Origin: Streptomyces griseicoloratus
Lineage (GTDB): Bacteria > Actinomycetota > Actinomycetes > Streptomycetales > Streptomycetaceae
Reading direction: 5' to 3'
NCBI RefSeq assembly: GCF_014534645.1
Contig: NZ_JACVQF010000192.1
Location: 1 to 64,000, forward strand
DNA: 64,000 nt
Shown: positions 42,354 to 53,456 of the stretch, piece by piece
Layout of the letters: the number at the start of each line of letters is the position of its first letter
Numbering within the stretch: the first letter of the stretch is position 1
Notes under the pieces: generated by a model
Database searches by the model: none
Told to the model about the DNA's origin: nothing
Seen by the model: only the letters and a program-made list of their open reading frames with translations
Program-made: the position numbers and the translations under genes

Positions 42354-43943
42354 TCAGACCAGGTTGACCGACCGGGCGGACGTCGCGCCGATCTCCGCCG
42401 CGACCTCGGCCAGCACCCCGGCGGGCACCGTGTCGTCGACCGTGAGCACCGCGAGCGCCTCGCCGCCGACCGTCGCGCGGGCGACCTGCATGCCGGCGAT
42501 GTTGATGCCCGCCTCGCCGATGATCCGGCCGACGGTGCCGACGACACCCGGACGGTCCTCGTAGCGCAGCACCACCATGTGGTCGGCGAGCGCGAGGTCG
42601 ACGTCGTAGTCGCCGACCGCGACGAGCTTCTGCAGGTGCTTCGGGCCGGCCAGCGTGCCGGACACCGACACCTCCTCGCCGTCCGAGAGCGTGCCGCGCA
42701 CGGTGACGACGTTGCGGTGGTCGGCCGACTCCGAGCTGGTGGTCAGGCGGACCTCGACGCCCCGCTCCTGGGCGAACAGCGGCGCGTTGACGTACGACAC
42801 GGTCTCGTCGACGACGTCCTCGAAGACGCCCTTGAGTGCGGAGAGCTCCAGCACCTTCACGTCGTGCTGGGTGATCTCGCCGTAGACCTCGACATCGAGG
42901 CGGACGGCGACCTCGCCGGCGAGCGCGGTGAAGATGCGGCCGAGGCGCTCGGCGAGCGGCAGGCCCGGCTTGACGTCCTCGGCGATGACACCGCCCTGGA
43001 CGTTGACCGCGTCGGGGACCAGCTCACCGGCGAGGGCGAGGCGCACCGACTTGGCGACGGCGATGCCGGCCTTCTCCTGCGCCTCGTCGGTGGAGGCGCC
43101 GAGGTGCGGAGTGCAGACGACCTGGTCGAACTCGAACAGCGGCGAGTCCGTGCAGGGCTCCTTGGCGTACACGTCGAGCCCGGCACCGGCGACGCGGCCC
43201 TCCTTCAGCGCCGAGTACAGCGCCTCCTCGTCCACGATGCCGCCGCGCGCGGCGTTGACGATGCGGACGCTCGGCTTGACCTTGCGCAGCGCCTCGTCGC
43301 CGATCAGGCCGAGGGTCTCGGGGGTCTTCGGCAGGTGGACGGTGATGAAGTCGGAGACCTCCAGCAGCTCGTCCAGCGACAGCACCTTGACGCCCATCTG
43401 CGCGGCCCGCGCGGGCTGCACGTAGGGGTCGTAGGCGACGACCTTCATGCCGAAGGCGGACATGCGCTGCGCGACGAGGGCGCCGATGCGGCCCAGGCCC
43501 ACGACACCGAGGGTCTTCTCGGCCAGCTCGACGCCGGTGTACTTGCTGCGCTTCCACTCGCCGTTCTTCAGCGCGGCGTTGGCCTGCGGGATGTTGCGGG
43601 CGGTGGCGATGAGCAGACCGCAGGCCAGCTCGGCGGCGGTCACGATGTTGGAGGTGGGGGCGTTGACGACCATCACGCCGGCCTTGGTGGCGGCGGAGAC
43701 GTCGACGTTGTCCAGGCCGACGCCGGCACGCGCGACGACCTTCAGCTTGCCGGCGGCGGCGATGGCCTCGGCGTCGACCTTGGTGGCGGAACGGACCAGG
43801 ATCGCGTCCACGTCGGCGATGGCGGGGAGCAGTTCGGCCCGGTCCGCGCCGTTGCAGTGGCGGATCTCGAAGTCCGGGCCAAGCGCGTCCACGGTCGCGG
43901 GCGACAGCTCTTCAGCGATGAGTACGACGGGTTTCGAGCTCAC
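42354..43943 (-). CDS. serA: D-3-phosphoglycerate dehydrogenase
   Basis: 529 aa from the GTG at 43943 (AGGA five nt upstream); a GTG at 43955 is the alternative. It is the first enzyme of serine synthesis. Order: catalytic domain, NAD Rossmann domain (VGLGRIGALVAQRMSAFGM), catalytic Arg/Glu/His region (NAARGGIVDEEAL, CTPHLGAST), then the long type I C-terminal part with the allosteric-substrate-binding domain and a final ACT domain (EDRPGVVGTVGRIIGEAGINIAGMQV) for serine feedback. It is downstream of ilvC but separated by a strong terminator. Confidence 0.95.
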   Translation of the reverse strand: MSSKPVVLIAEELSPATVDALGPDFEIRHCNGADRAELLPAIADVDAILVRSATKVDAEAIAAAGKLKVVARAGVGLDNVDVSAATKAGVMVVNAPTSNIVTAAELACGLLIATARNIPQANAALKNGEWKRSKYTGVELAEKTLGVVGLGRIGALVAQRMSAFGMKVVAYDPYVQPARAAQMGVKVLSLDELLEVSDFITVHLPKTPETLGLIGDEALRKVKPSVRIVNAARGGIVDEEALYSALKEGRVAGAGLDVYAKEPCTDSPLFEFDQVVCTPHLGASTDEAQEKAGIAVAKSVRLALAGELVPDAVNVQGGVIAEDVKPGLPLAERLGRIFTALAGEVAVRLDVEVYGEITQHDVKVLELSALKGVFEDVVDETVSYVNAPLFAQERGVEVRLTTSSESADHRNVVTVRGTLSDGEEVSVSGTLAGPKHLQKLVAVGDYDVDLALADHMVVLRYEDRPGVVGTVGRIIGEAGINIAGMQVARATVGGEALAVLTVDDTVPAGVLAEVAAEIGATSARSVNLV

Positions 43944-44165
43944 GTGAGTCCTCACAAGTCCAATGCGGACGGCCGTCCCGACGGCCGCAGGCGGTGGAGG
44001 GTTGCTAGCCGCGTGGAAGACGCACGACGCTGTGGGCCTGACGCGTATGTTGTGCAGCAGTGTAGTGGCGCCGAGGGCGTCGTCTTACGCCGCTACGGAA
44101 GGATCACCCGTCCGTGGCTGGACGGGTTGGACAACGCCGCACATACGACGTTACCCGGGGTTCGC

Positions 44166-44200
44166 CGAAGGGGCCGGAGCAACATGCTCCGGCCCCTTCG
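44166..44200 (-). terminator. Terminator of the ilvBNC operon
   Basis: 16-bp perfect stem CGAAGGGGCCGGAGCA/TGCTCCGGCCCCTTCG with an ACA loop, 10 bp after the ilvC stop. Confidence 0.82.
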
Positions 44201-44210
44201 GGCGGGCGGC

Positions 44211-45855
<1,645 letters not shown>

Positions 45856-45875
45856 GGTCTCTTGGTCTCTCTCGC

Positions 45876-47723
45876 TCAGTCGTCTTCGTTGTCGCCGAAG
45901 TCGGGGCGGACGTCCCGGGCGGCCATGATCTCGTCGTTGGAGGTGCCGGCGGCGACCATCGGCCACACCATGGCGTCCTCGTGGACGACGAAGTCGATGA
46001 CGACCGGCCGGTCGTTGACCGAGTTCGCCTCCTCGATGACCTTGTCGAGGTCGGCGGGGTCCTCGCACCGGATGGCGTAGCAGCCCATGGCCTCCGACAG
46101 CTTCACGAAGTCGGGGACCCGGGTGCCCCGGGCCTCCGGGTTGATGTCGTCGGGACCGGAGTGCAGCACCGTGTTGGAGTAGCGCTGGTTGTAGAACAGG
46201 GTCTGCCACTGGCGGACCATCCCGAGGGCGCCGTTGTTGATGATGGCGACCTTGATGGGGATGTTGTTCAGGGCGCAGGTGGTGAGCTCCTGATTGGTCA
46301 TCTGGAAGCAGCCGTCGCCGTCGATCGCCCAGACGGTCCGGTCGGGCGCGCCGGCCTTGGCGCCCATGGCGGCCGGGACGGCGTAGCCCATGGTTCCGGC
46401 GCCGCCGGAGTTCAGCCAGGTGGCGGGCTTGTCGTACTGGATGAAGTGCGCGGCCCACATCTGGTGCTGGCCGACGCCCGCCGCGAAGATCGTGCCCTCG
46501 GGCGCCAGCTGCCCGATGCGCTCGATGACCGCCTGCGGGGAGAGCGAACCGTCCTCGGGCTGGTCGTAACCGAGGGGGTAGGTGTCGCGCCAGCGGCTGA
46601 GGTCCTTCCACCAGGCGGTGTAGTCGCCCTTGTTGCCCTCGCCGTGCTCCTTCTGCACCGCCTGGATCAGGTCGGCGATGACCTCGCGGGCGTCGCCGAC
46701 GATCGGCACGTCGGCGGCGCGGTTCTTGCCGATCTCGGCGGGGTCGATGTCGGCGTGGACGATCTTGGCGTACGGGGCGAAGCTGTCCAGCTTGCCGGTG
46801 ACGCGGTCGTCGAAGCGGGCACCGAGGGCGACGATCAGGTCGGCCTTCTGCAGCGCGGTGACGGCGGTGACCGCACCGTGCATGCCCGGCATTCCCACGT
46901 GCAGCGGGTGGCTGTCGGGGAACGCGCCGAGCGCCATCAGGGTGGTGGTGACGGGCGCTCCGGTGAGTTCGGCGAGGACCTTCAGCTCGGCGGTGGCCTG
47001 CGCCTTGAGCACGCCGCCGCCGACGTAGAGGACGGGCCGCTTGGCGGAGGTGATGAGCTTGGCGGCCTCGCGGATCTGCTTGGCGTGCGGCTTGGTCACC
47101 GGGCGGTAGCCGGGCAGGTCCATCACCGGCGGCCAGGAGAAGGTGGTCTTCTTCTGGAGGATGTCCTTGGGGATGTCGACCAGCACCGGGCCCGGGCGGC
47201 CGGTGGAGGCGATGTGGAACGCCTGCGCGATCACCCGGGGGATGTCCTCGGCCTTGGTGACCAGGAAGCTGTGCTTGGTGATCGGCATGGTGATGCCGAC
47301 GATGTCCGCCTCCTGGAAGGCGTCCGTGCCGATCGAGGAGGACACCACCTGCCCGGTGATCGCGACCAGCGGCACGGAGTCCATGTTGGCGTCGGCGATC
47401 GGGGTGACCAGGTTGGTGGCGCCGGGGCCGGAGGTCGCCATGCAGACGCCCACCTTGCCGGTGGCCTGCGCGTAGCCGGTGGCGGCGTGGCCGGCGCCCT
47501 GCTCGTGGCGGACCAGGACGTGGCGCACCTTGGTGGAGTCCATCAGCGGGTCGTACGCCGGAAGGATCGTGCCGCCGGGAATGCCGAATACCGTGTCGGC
47601 GCCGACCTCCTCGAGAGAGCGGATGAGGGACTGCGCTCCCGTGACGTGCTCGGGCGCGGACTGCTGTCCTCCGGATCGGGGCCGCGGCTGCGGGTGATGG
47701 GCCCCGGTGGCCTGCTCGGTCAT
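45876..47723 (-). CDS. ilvB: Acetolactate synthase large (catalytic) subunit
   Basis: 615 aa from the ATG at 47723 ([12 protein letters not shown]), chosen because the purine-rich GAGAAGAG is 8 nt away from it but abuts the ATG at 47729. It is a ThDP enzyme: the catalytic Glu is in [15 protein letters not shown], the GSGPG-type region is [16 protein letters not shown], and the ThDP/Mg motif is [29 protein letters not shown]. It makes acetolactate and acetohydroxybutyrate for Val/Leu and Ile. Transcription is preceded by an ILVL leader peptide and a T-tailed attenuator. Confidence 0.96.
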   Translation of the reverse strand: MTEQATGAHHPQPRPRSGGQQSAPEHVTGAQSLIRSLEEVGADTVFGIPGGTILPAYDPLMDSTKVRHVLVRHEQGAGHAATGYAQATGKVGVCMATSGPGATNLVTPIADANMDSVPLVAITGQVVSSSIGTDAFQEADIVGITMPITKHSFLVTKAEDIPRVIAQAFHIASTGRPGPVLVDIPKDILQKKTTFSWPPVMDLPGYRPVTKPHAKQIREAAKLITSAKRPVLYVGGGVLKAQATAELKVLAELTGAPVTTTLMALGAFPDSHPLHVGMPGMHGAVTAVTALQKADLIVALGARFDDRVTGKLDSFAPYAKIVHADIDPAEIGKNRAADVPIVGDAREVIADLIQAVQKEHGEGNKGDYTAWWKDLSRWRDTYPLGYDQPEDGSLSPQAVIERIGQLAPEGTIFAAGVGQHQMWAAHFIQYDKPATWLNSGGAGTMGYAVPAAMGAKAGAPDRTVWAIDGDGCFQMTNQELTTCALNNIPIKVAIINNGALGMVRQWQTLFYNQRYSNTVLHSGPDDINPEARGTRVPDFVKLSEAMGCYAIRCEDPADLDKVIEEANSVNDRPVVIDFVVHEDAMVWPMVAAGTSNDEIMAARDVRPDFGDNEDD

Positions 47724-47803
47724 CGGCATTCTCTTCTCGATGCTGAGGGTTTTTGCGAAGTTTGCGCGGTGTGCGACCGCGGTACGGCAGGTGCTGGTGC
47801 AAC

Positions 47804-47837
47804 AAAAAACCCCTCGTGCCATAAGGCAAGCGAGGGG
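47804..47837 (-). terminator. ilvB attenuator terminator
   Basis: On the minus strand, CCCCTCG ... CGAGGGG is followed by TTTTTTG. Inside the 14-nt loop lies a second small stem TGCC/GGCA around ATAA. It is located between the ILVL leader peptide and ilvB, the textbook position for amino-acid-dependent attenuation. Confidence 0.88.
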
Positions 47838-47891
47838 AGCGCGCCGGGTGTGGGTCGCTGGGAGTCCGGGTCGGTCCGGACGTCACCAGCT

Positions 47892-47933
47892 TCAGCCGAC
47901 GCGCTTTCCAAGTACGAGAATTCGGGTGCGCAT
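47892..47933 (-). CDS. ilvB leader peptide MRTRILVLGKRVG
   Basis: 13 aa ORF on the minus strand. It contains consecutive Ile-Leu-Val-Leu codons ATT CTC GTA CTT, three of them rare in this genome, plus a further Val. Ribosome stalling on these codons when branched-chain aminoacyl-tRNAs are scarce is expected to prevent formation of the terminator 55 bp downstream. A similar ilv leader peptide is, as I recall, known from S. coelicolor. With the proposed promoter the transcript may start at or within a few bases of the ATG. Confidence 0.88.
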   Translation of the reverse strand: MRTRILVLGKRVG

Positions 47934-47940
47934 GGCACTG

Positions 47941-47970
47941 ACCCTCCCCCCGGCACGCACTCACTGTCAA
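47941..47970 (-). promoter_or_regulatory. Putative ilvB promoter overlapping the end of the GGDEF/EAL gene
   Basis: On the minus strand a perfect -35 TTGACA (47970-47965) is followed after 18 bp by GAGGGT, a fair match to the Streptomyces -10 TAGRRT. The TTGACA contains the TGA stop of the upstream gene. Start of transcription would fall about at the leader-peptide ATG. Confidence 0.6.
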
Positions 47971-50900
47971 GTGGGTGGGACGGGAGTCTCATCATGTGAG
48001 CGGAGGGCCGTACTGCCTCCCAGGACGGCGGGCAGGCCCGTGCCTGCGCCGTTGGCGACCCCGCCGGCCGTCCCGTTGCCCACTCCCTTGGTGCCGCCGG
48101 CCGCCACGCCGGACGTCACGCCGTTGGAGTAGACGCCCGTGCCGCCGCCCGCGAACGCCGGTGCCGCCGGGCCGTGCGGCACCGGGTAGTGGCCGGTGCC
48201 GAGCGCTCTGCGCAGCCGGTACTCGTCCAGCGGCCCGGAGAAGGCCATGCCCTGTCCGTGCGTGCAGCCCATCGCGCGCAGGGCGACGACCTGCTCGGGC
48301 AGGTCCACCCCGTCGGCCACGGACTTCAGCCCGAGGTCGGTGGCGATGCGGAGCAGACCACTTGTGATCTTGTACAGCCGCGCCGACTCGACGACGCCCT
48401 CGACCAGGCCGCGGTCGAGCTTGAGGACGTCCACGGGGAGCCGTCTGAGGGCCGTGATCGCCGCGTAGCCGCTGCCGAAGCCGTCGAGCGCGATCCGGAC
48501 GCCGACCCGCCGGAGGGCGTTCAGCCTCCGCTCCAGCTCGTCCAGGCCGACCCGGGGGTCGGTGTCCGCGAGCTCGATCACCAGGGAGCCGAGCGGCAGC
48601 CCGTACCGGGTCAGCAGGGCCTCCACGGAGCCGAGCGGCATGGAGCGGTCCAGCAGCCGGCGGGCGCCGACACGGACGGCCACCGGCACCGGCAGTCCCG
48701 CCGCCGCCCGTTCGGCGGCCTGCTCGACGGCCTCCTCCAGCATCCAGCGGTCCAGTTCGGCGGTCTTGTCGCCGTCCTCGGCCACGCGCAGGAACTCGGC
48801 GGGCGTGAACAGCACCCCTTGGGAGGAACGCCAGCGCGCCTGGGCGCAGACGGAGGTGATCCGGCCGTCCGCCAGGGACACCACCGGCTGGTGCAGCAGC
48901 GCGAACTCGCCGTCGTGCAGCGCGGCGCGCAACCGCGTGGCCAGCTCGGCCTTGCGTACGACGTCCTGCTGCATCTGCGGCTTGTACAGCTCCACGCGTC
49001 CCTTGCCGCCCGCCTTGGCGCGGTACATGGCGAGGTCGGCGTTGCGCAGCAGTTCGCCCGCGCCGAGGCCGGGTTCGGCGAAGGCGACCCCGATGGAGGC
49101 GTTGACACGGACATCGTTGCCGTCGATGAGGTACGGCTGCGACAGCGTCACCCTGAGGCGGTCGGCGAGCTCCAGGATGTGCCGTTCGCGGGCGGCCCGG
49201 TCCCGGGCGCCGTCCCCGACGATCAGGGCGGCGAACTCGTCCCCGCCCAGCCTGGACGCGGTGTCGCCCTTGCGGACCGCCTCCTGGAGTCTGCGGGCGG
49301 CCTGGACCAGCAGTTCGTCCCCGGCCTGGTGCCCGATCGTGTCGTTGACGGCCTTGAAGCCGTCGAGATCGATGAAGAGGACCGCCGTACCGCGCAGCGC
49401 CGAGCCCCGGTCGGAGGCGCGGCGGCCGGACAGGGCCTGCTGGACGCGCCGGGTGAACAGGGCGCGGTTGGGCAGGTCGGTGAGCGGGTCGTGCTCGGCG
49501 TTGTGCTGGAGCTGCGCCTGCAGGCGCACTCTCTCGGTCACGTCCCGGCTGTTGAAGATCAGGCCGCCCTGGTGGCGGTTGACCGTCGACTCGACATTGA
49601 GCCAGCCGCCGTCGCCGGACCGGAAACGGCACTCGATGCGCGTGGTGGGCTCCTCGACCGGGCTGGCGGCGAGGAAGCGGCGCACCTCGTGCACCACGCA
49701 GCCGAGGTCCTCCGGGTGGATGAGACCGGCCAGCTCGCTGCCGACCAGTTCCTCGGCGGGGCGTCCGTAGACCCCGGCGGCGGCCGGGGAGACGTACCGG
49801 AGGACGCCGCTCGGCGCGGCGATCATGATGACGTCGCTGGATCCCTGCACCAGGGAGCGGAAGTGGTTCTCCTTCTGGGCCAGTTCCTGGGTGAGGGTGA
49901 TGTTGTCGAGCAGCATGATGCCCTGGCGTATCACCAGCGCGAGCACCACCGTGCCGCCGGTGAGCAGCACGACGCGGTCGACGCTGCGGCCGTTGAGGAC
50001 GTTGTAGAGGATCCCCAGGGTGCAGACCGCGGCGGCGAGGTACGGGGTGAGCGCGGCCAGTGAGCCGGCGATGGGCCGGGCGGCCGCATAGCGGCTGTGC
50101 TCCCCGCCCTGTGCGGGCACCGGGTGCGGGCCGGCGGTGCGCGGTCCGGGCAGGTACTCGTGGACCGCGCGCGCGTGCGGGTGGTCGTCCGCGGGCCGGC
50201 CTTGCCGGCACCCGGCCCAGGGGGCGTAGGCGAGCAGCAGCGAGCCGGCGAACCAGCCCGCGTCCAGCAACTGACCCGAGCGGTAGCTGCTGTGCAGCAG
50301 CGGCGAGGTGAACAGGGCGTCGCACATCACCGTCAGGGCGAGCGCGCCGATCGCGGTGTTGACCGCGGACCGGTGCGCGGGCGAACGCCTGAAGTGCAGC
50401 GCGAGCACCATGCTGATCAGGGCGATGTCGAGCAGCGGGTACGCGAGCGACAGCGCCGTGTGGGCCACACTCGAACCGTCGGCCTGCGCCGCCTGCGCCA
50501 GCGCCAGGCTCCAGGCGAGCGTGAGCAGCGAGCCGCCGATCAGCGAGGCGTCCAGGACGAGGCAGACCCAACCCGCCTTCGTCACCGGGCGTTTGGCCAG
50601 CACCAGCAGCCCCACGATGGCGGGCGGCGCGAAGCAGAGGAAGAACAGGTCCGCGTAGCTGGGGCTGGGCACGGGCCGTCCCAGGACGACCTCGTACCAC
50701 CCCCAGACCAGGTTGCCCAGGGCAGCCATCGCCGAGGAGAGGGCGAACAGCAGCCAGGCCGGCCGGAAGGGGACCCGGTGGCAGCGGGCGTAGAGGAAGC
50801 AGGACACGGCCGCGGCGGCGGCCGCGGCGCTGAGGCCGAAGTCGCCCATGATCCTGGCCAGGTGCTCCGAACCCCAGCCGAGCGCGGAGCCGACGGCGTA

Positions 50901-51272
50901 CCCCGCGCAGACGAGGGCCAGGGCGAGCTGGCGGCACAGGGCCGGTCCGGCGGAGGCGGCGGACCGGCGGGGCGGCAGCGGTCCCGGCGCCTTCCGGGTC
51001 CGCAGCAGCGCTTTGTCGAGGGTGGGCGCGGGGGGCGGCGGACTCACCGGTACCTCCCGCTCCGCGCCGCTCCCGGGTCCCGCGGGTCCCGGTGCACCGG
51101 GTGGGCATGCCTCCTGCGGACACCCTGCCTGCGCTGGTGATGGCTGTGGTGGCTGTGGTGGCCGCCGTGCCGACCGCGTGTGTGCGCGGCCGCGCGCCAG
51201 GGCCGTCGCCGGCGGCTCCGCCGCGTCGGATCGCTCGTCCATAGGCCGTGCATCGCCTGTCGCCCCCCTCAC
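47967..51272 (-). CDS. cdgE: Membrane diguanylate cyclase with degenerate EAL domain
   Basis: 1101 aa from the GTG at 51272; an ATG at 51242 is the alternative. Disordered N terminus, about nine TM segments between residues 105 and 440, PAS domain (about 465-590), GGDEF domain with intact RLGGDEF (about 670) and an inhibitory RKGD site five residues before it, then an EAL-like domain (about 785-1035). In the latter, EAL is replaced by CAQ (VCAQARW), DDFG by DGFG and AEGVE by ADGVD, so phosphodiesterase activity is probably lost. The Gly-rich C terminus is low complexity. The symbol follows the S. coelicolor protein in the same context, from memory. c-di-GMP controls development through BldD in Streptomyces. 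Confidence 0.9.
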   Translation of the reverse strand: MRGATGDARPMDERSDAAEPPATALARGRAHTRSARRPPQPPQPSPAQAGCPQEACPPGAPGPAGPGSGAEREVPVSPPPPAPTLDKALLRTRKAPGPLPPRRSAASAGPALCRQLALALVCAGYAVGSALGWGSEHLARIMGDFGLSAAAAAAAVSCFLYARCHRVPFRPAWLLFALSSAMAALGNLVWGWYEVVLGRPVPSPSYADLFFLCFAPPAIVGLLVLAKRPVTKAGWVCLVLDASLIGGSLLTLAWSLALAQAAQADGSSVAHTALSLAYPLLDIALISMVLALHFRRSPAHRSAVNTAIGALALTVMCDALFTSPLLHSSYRSGQLLDAGWFAGSLLLAYAPWAGCRQGRPADDHPHARAVHEYLPGPRTAGPHPVPAQGGEHSRYAAARPIAGSLAALTPYLAAAVCTLGILYNVLNGRSVDRVVLLTGGTVVLALVIRQGIMLLDNITLTQELAQKENHFRSLVQGSSDVIMIAAPSGVLRYVSPAAAGVYGRPAEELVGSELAGLIHPEDLGCVVHEVRRFLAASPVEEPTTRIECRFRSGDGGWLNVESTVNRHQGGLIFNSRDVTERVRLQAQLQHNAEHDPLTDLPNRALFTRRVQQALSGRRASDRGSALRGTAVLFIDLDGFKAVNDTIGHQAGDELLVQAARRLQEAVRKGDTASRLGGDEFAALIVGDGARDRAARERHILELADRLRVTLSQPYLIDGNDVRVNASIGVAFAEPGLGAGELLRNADLAMYRAKAGGKGRVELYKPQMQQDVVRKAELATRLRAALHDGEFALLHQPVVSLADGRITSVCAQARWRSSQGVLFTPAEFLRVAEDGDKTAELDRWMLEEAVEQAAERAAAGLPVPVAVRVGARRLLDRSMPLGSVEALLTRYGLPLGSLVIELADTDPRVGLDELERRLNALRRVGVRIALDGFGSGYAAITALRRLPVDVLKLDRGLVEGVVESARLYKITSGLLRIATDLGLKSVADGVDLPEQVVALRAMGCTHGQGMAFSGPLDEYRLRRALGTGHYPVPHGPAAPAFAGGGTGVYSNGVTSGVAAGGTKGVGNGTAGGVANGAGTGLPAVLGGSTALRSHDETPVPPT

Positions 51273-51439
51273 AGTCTGCAGTGTCCATCCCCGGCGCCGA
51301 GCGTTCCGCGGCGCAGCCCCTGTCGGGACGATACACCAGTTCCGTCACTCAGGGACATAGGTTCTCTACGCTCCGTGACGACCAGGGGGAATGCGGGCAC
51401 CCACCGCATCCGGAGGGTCGCGGAGGGTGCCGAAATGGA

Positions 51440-52381
51440 TTACTCGCCCGTCGTAAGCATCACGTTGCGCAGTGGCTCCCGGTTCACGAAGCGGTTCAAC
51501 TGGTCCACCAGCAGCCGCTTCGCGCGCGGCAGGAAGGCGGACGTCGGCCCGCCGACGTGCGGGCTGACGAGTACTCCCGGAGCCTGCCACAGCGGGTGGC
51601 CCGGGGGCAGCGGTTCGGGATCGGTGACGTCGAGGGCGGCGGTGATGCGGCCGCTCTCCAGTTCGGCGAGCAGGGCCTTGGTGTCGACGACGGGGCCGCG
51701 GGCGACGTTGACGAGCAGCGCACCGTCCTTCATCCGGGCCAGGAAGTCGCCGTTCACCAGGCCGCGGGTGCTCTCGGTGAGCGGCGTCGAGAGGACGACG
51801 ACGTCCGCCTCCGGGAGCAGGGCGGGCAGTTCGGTGAGCGGGTGCACCGGACCGCGCGCCGTGGTGCGAGCGGAGCGCGCGACGCGCGCCACCCGCGCGA
51901 CCTCGAAGGGCACGAGCCGGTCCTCGATCGCCGCGCCGATCGATCCGTATCCCACGATGAGCACGTTCCGGTCGGCCAGTGCGGGCCGGAACCCGCCCAG
52001 CCACTCCCCTCTGTCCTGCGCCCGCACGAAGTCGGGGACGCCGCGCAGCGACGCGAGGATGAGCGTGAGGGCGAGTTCGGCGGTGCTGGCCTCGTGCACC
52101 CCGCGCGCGTTGCACAGGCGCACGCCGGCGGGCAGGTGCTTCAGTCCCGGCAGCACGTGGTCGATGCCCGCGGACAGCGTCTGCACGACCTGTACGGAGC
52201 CCATCTGCGGCAGCGGGCGCACTCCGATCCCGGCGGGCTTCATGTAGGGGACGACGTAGTACGCGCAGTCGGCCGGGTCCGCGGGGAAGTCCTCGGCACC
52301 GTCCCAGAAGCGGTACGCGAGACCCTCGGGGAGCCCGTCGATCTCGTCCGGCGGGATGGGCAGCCACACGTCAGCAGTCAT
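51440..52381 (-). CDS. D-isomer-specific 2-hydroxyacid dehydrogenase
   Basis: 313 aa NAD(P)-dependent dehydrogenase. The Rossmann motif is VLIVGYGSIGAAIEDRL, the catalytic Arg is in VARGPVVDTKALLAEL, the Glu in ALDVTDPEPLPPGHPLW and the His in VSPHVGGPT. It is shorter than SerA and lacks ACT domains. The substrate is unknown; glyoxylate/hydroxypyruvate-type or phosphonate-type substrates are possible. It is divergent from the aldo/keto reductase gene with 76 bp between. Confidence 0.92.
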   Translation of the reverse strand: MTADVWLPIPPDEIDGLPEGLAYRFWDGAEDFPADPADCAYYVVPYMKPAGIGVRPLPQMGSVQVVQTLSAGIDHVLPGLKHLPAGVRLCNARGVHEASTAELALTLILASLRGVPDFVRAQDRGEWLGGFRPALADRNVLIVGYGSIGAAIEDRLVPFEVARVARVARSARTTARGPVHPLTELPALLPEADVVVLSTPLTESTRGLVNGDFLARMKDGALLVNVARGPVVDTKALLAELESGRITAALDVTDPEPLPPGHPLWQAPGVLVSPHVGGPTSAFLPRAKRLLVDQLNRFVNREPLRNVMLTTGE

Positions 52382-52457
52382 GGTCAGGAGGCTATGTCAG
52401 GGGCGCGGAGGCGCAGAGGTTAGGTTGGGTGACCTGAAGAGGGAGGGTCACGACCAG

Positions 52458-53456
52458 GTGGAGCGCAGGACGATCGGCGCGGCGGCACTCGCGGTGGGGG
52501 CCGTCGGCCTGGGGTGCATGCCGATGAGCTGGGCGTACAGCGCGTCGCGGCAACGGGGTGACGAGTCGCTCAGGGCGGTGCACCGGGCGCTCGACGTGGG
52601 CTCGTCCCTGCTGGACACGGCGGACATGTACGGCCCGTTCACCAACGAGCTGCTGCTGGGGCGGGTGTTGAAGGAGCGACGCTCGGACGCCTTCGTGTCG
52701 ACCAAGGTCGGTCTCCTGGTCGGCGACCAGCACATCGTGGCCAACGGCCGCCCCGGCTATGTGCGGCGCGCCTGCGACGCCTCCCTGCGCCGGCTGCAGA
52801 CGGACGTCATCGACCTGTACCAGCTGCACCGCGCCGATCCCGAGGTGCCCGTGGAGGAGACCTGGGGCGCGATGGCCGAGCTGGTACGGGCCGGGAAGGT
52901 ACGGGCGCTGGGGCTCTGCGCGGTCGGCGCGCGGTCGGCCCGGCGGCCGGGGGCGCGGCTGCACGACGCGACGATCCGGCAGCTGGAGCGGGTGCAGCAG
53001 GTCTTCCCGGTGAGCGCGGTGCAGGCCGAGCTGTCGGTGTGGTCGCCGGAGGCGCTGCAGTCGCTGCTGCCGTGGTGCGAGGCGCGCGGGGTCGGCCTGC
53101 TCGCCGCGATGCCGCTGGGCAACGGGTTCCTGTCCGGCACGCTGACGCCCGGCCAGGGCTTCGAACCGGAGGACCTGCGCGCCCGGCACCCCCGGTTCAC
53201 CGCCGAGATGATGGCCGCCAACCAGCCGATCGTGGCCGGACTGCGCCGGATCGCGGCCCGGCACGGCGACGACGTCACGCCGGCCCAGGTGGCGCTGGCC
53301 TGGGTGCTGGCGCAGGGACGGCACGTGGTCCCGGTGCCGGGCGCGAAGCACGAGCGCTGGGTGGCGGAGAACGCCGGGGCGGCCGCGCTGCGGCTGACGC
53401 CGCAGGACCTGGCGGAGGTGCGCGGCCTGCCGGCGGCACAGGGGTCGTGGGAGTGA
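52458..53456 (+). CDS. Aldo/keto reductase
   Basis: 332 aa from the GTG at 52458 (MERRTIGAAALAVGAVGLGCMPMS), with GGAGGG upstream; the frame extends to 52356 without coding support. It is a TIM-barrel NADPH oxidoreductase with the catalytic tetrad: Asp and Tyr in LLDTADMYGPFTNE, Lys in VSTKVGLL and His in DLYQLHRADPEVP. The C-terminal NADP site is HVVPVPGAKHERWVAENAGA. The substrate is unknown. Confidence 0.92.
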   Translation: MERRTIGAAALAVGAVGLGCMPMSWAYSASRQRGDESLRAVHRALDVGSSLLDTADMYGPFTNELLLGRVLKERRSDAFVSTKVGLLVGDQHIVANGRPGYVRRACDASLRRLQTDVIDLYQLHRADPEVPVEETWGAMAELVRAGKVRALGLCAVGARSARRPGARLHDATIRQLERVQQVFPVSAVQAELSVWSPEALQSLLPWCEARGVGLLAAMPLGNGFLSGTLTPGQGFEPEDLRARHPRFTAEMMAANQPIVAGLRRIAARHGDDVTPAQVALAWVLAQGRHVVPVPGAKHERWVAENAGAAALRLTPQDLAEVRGLPAAQGSWE

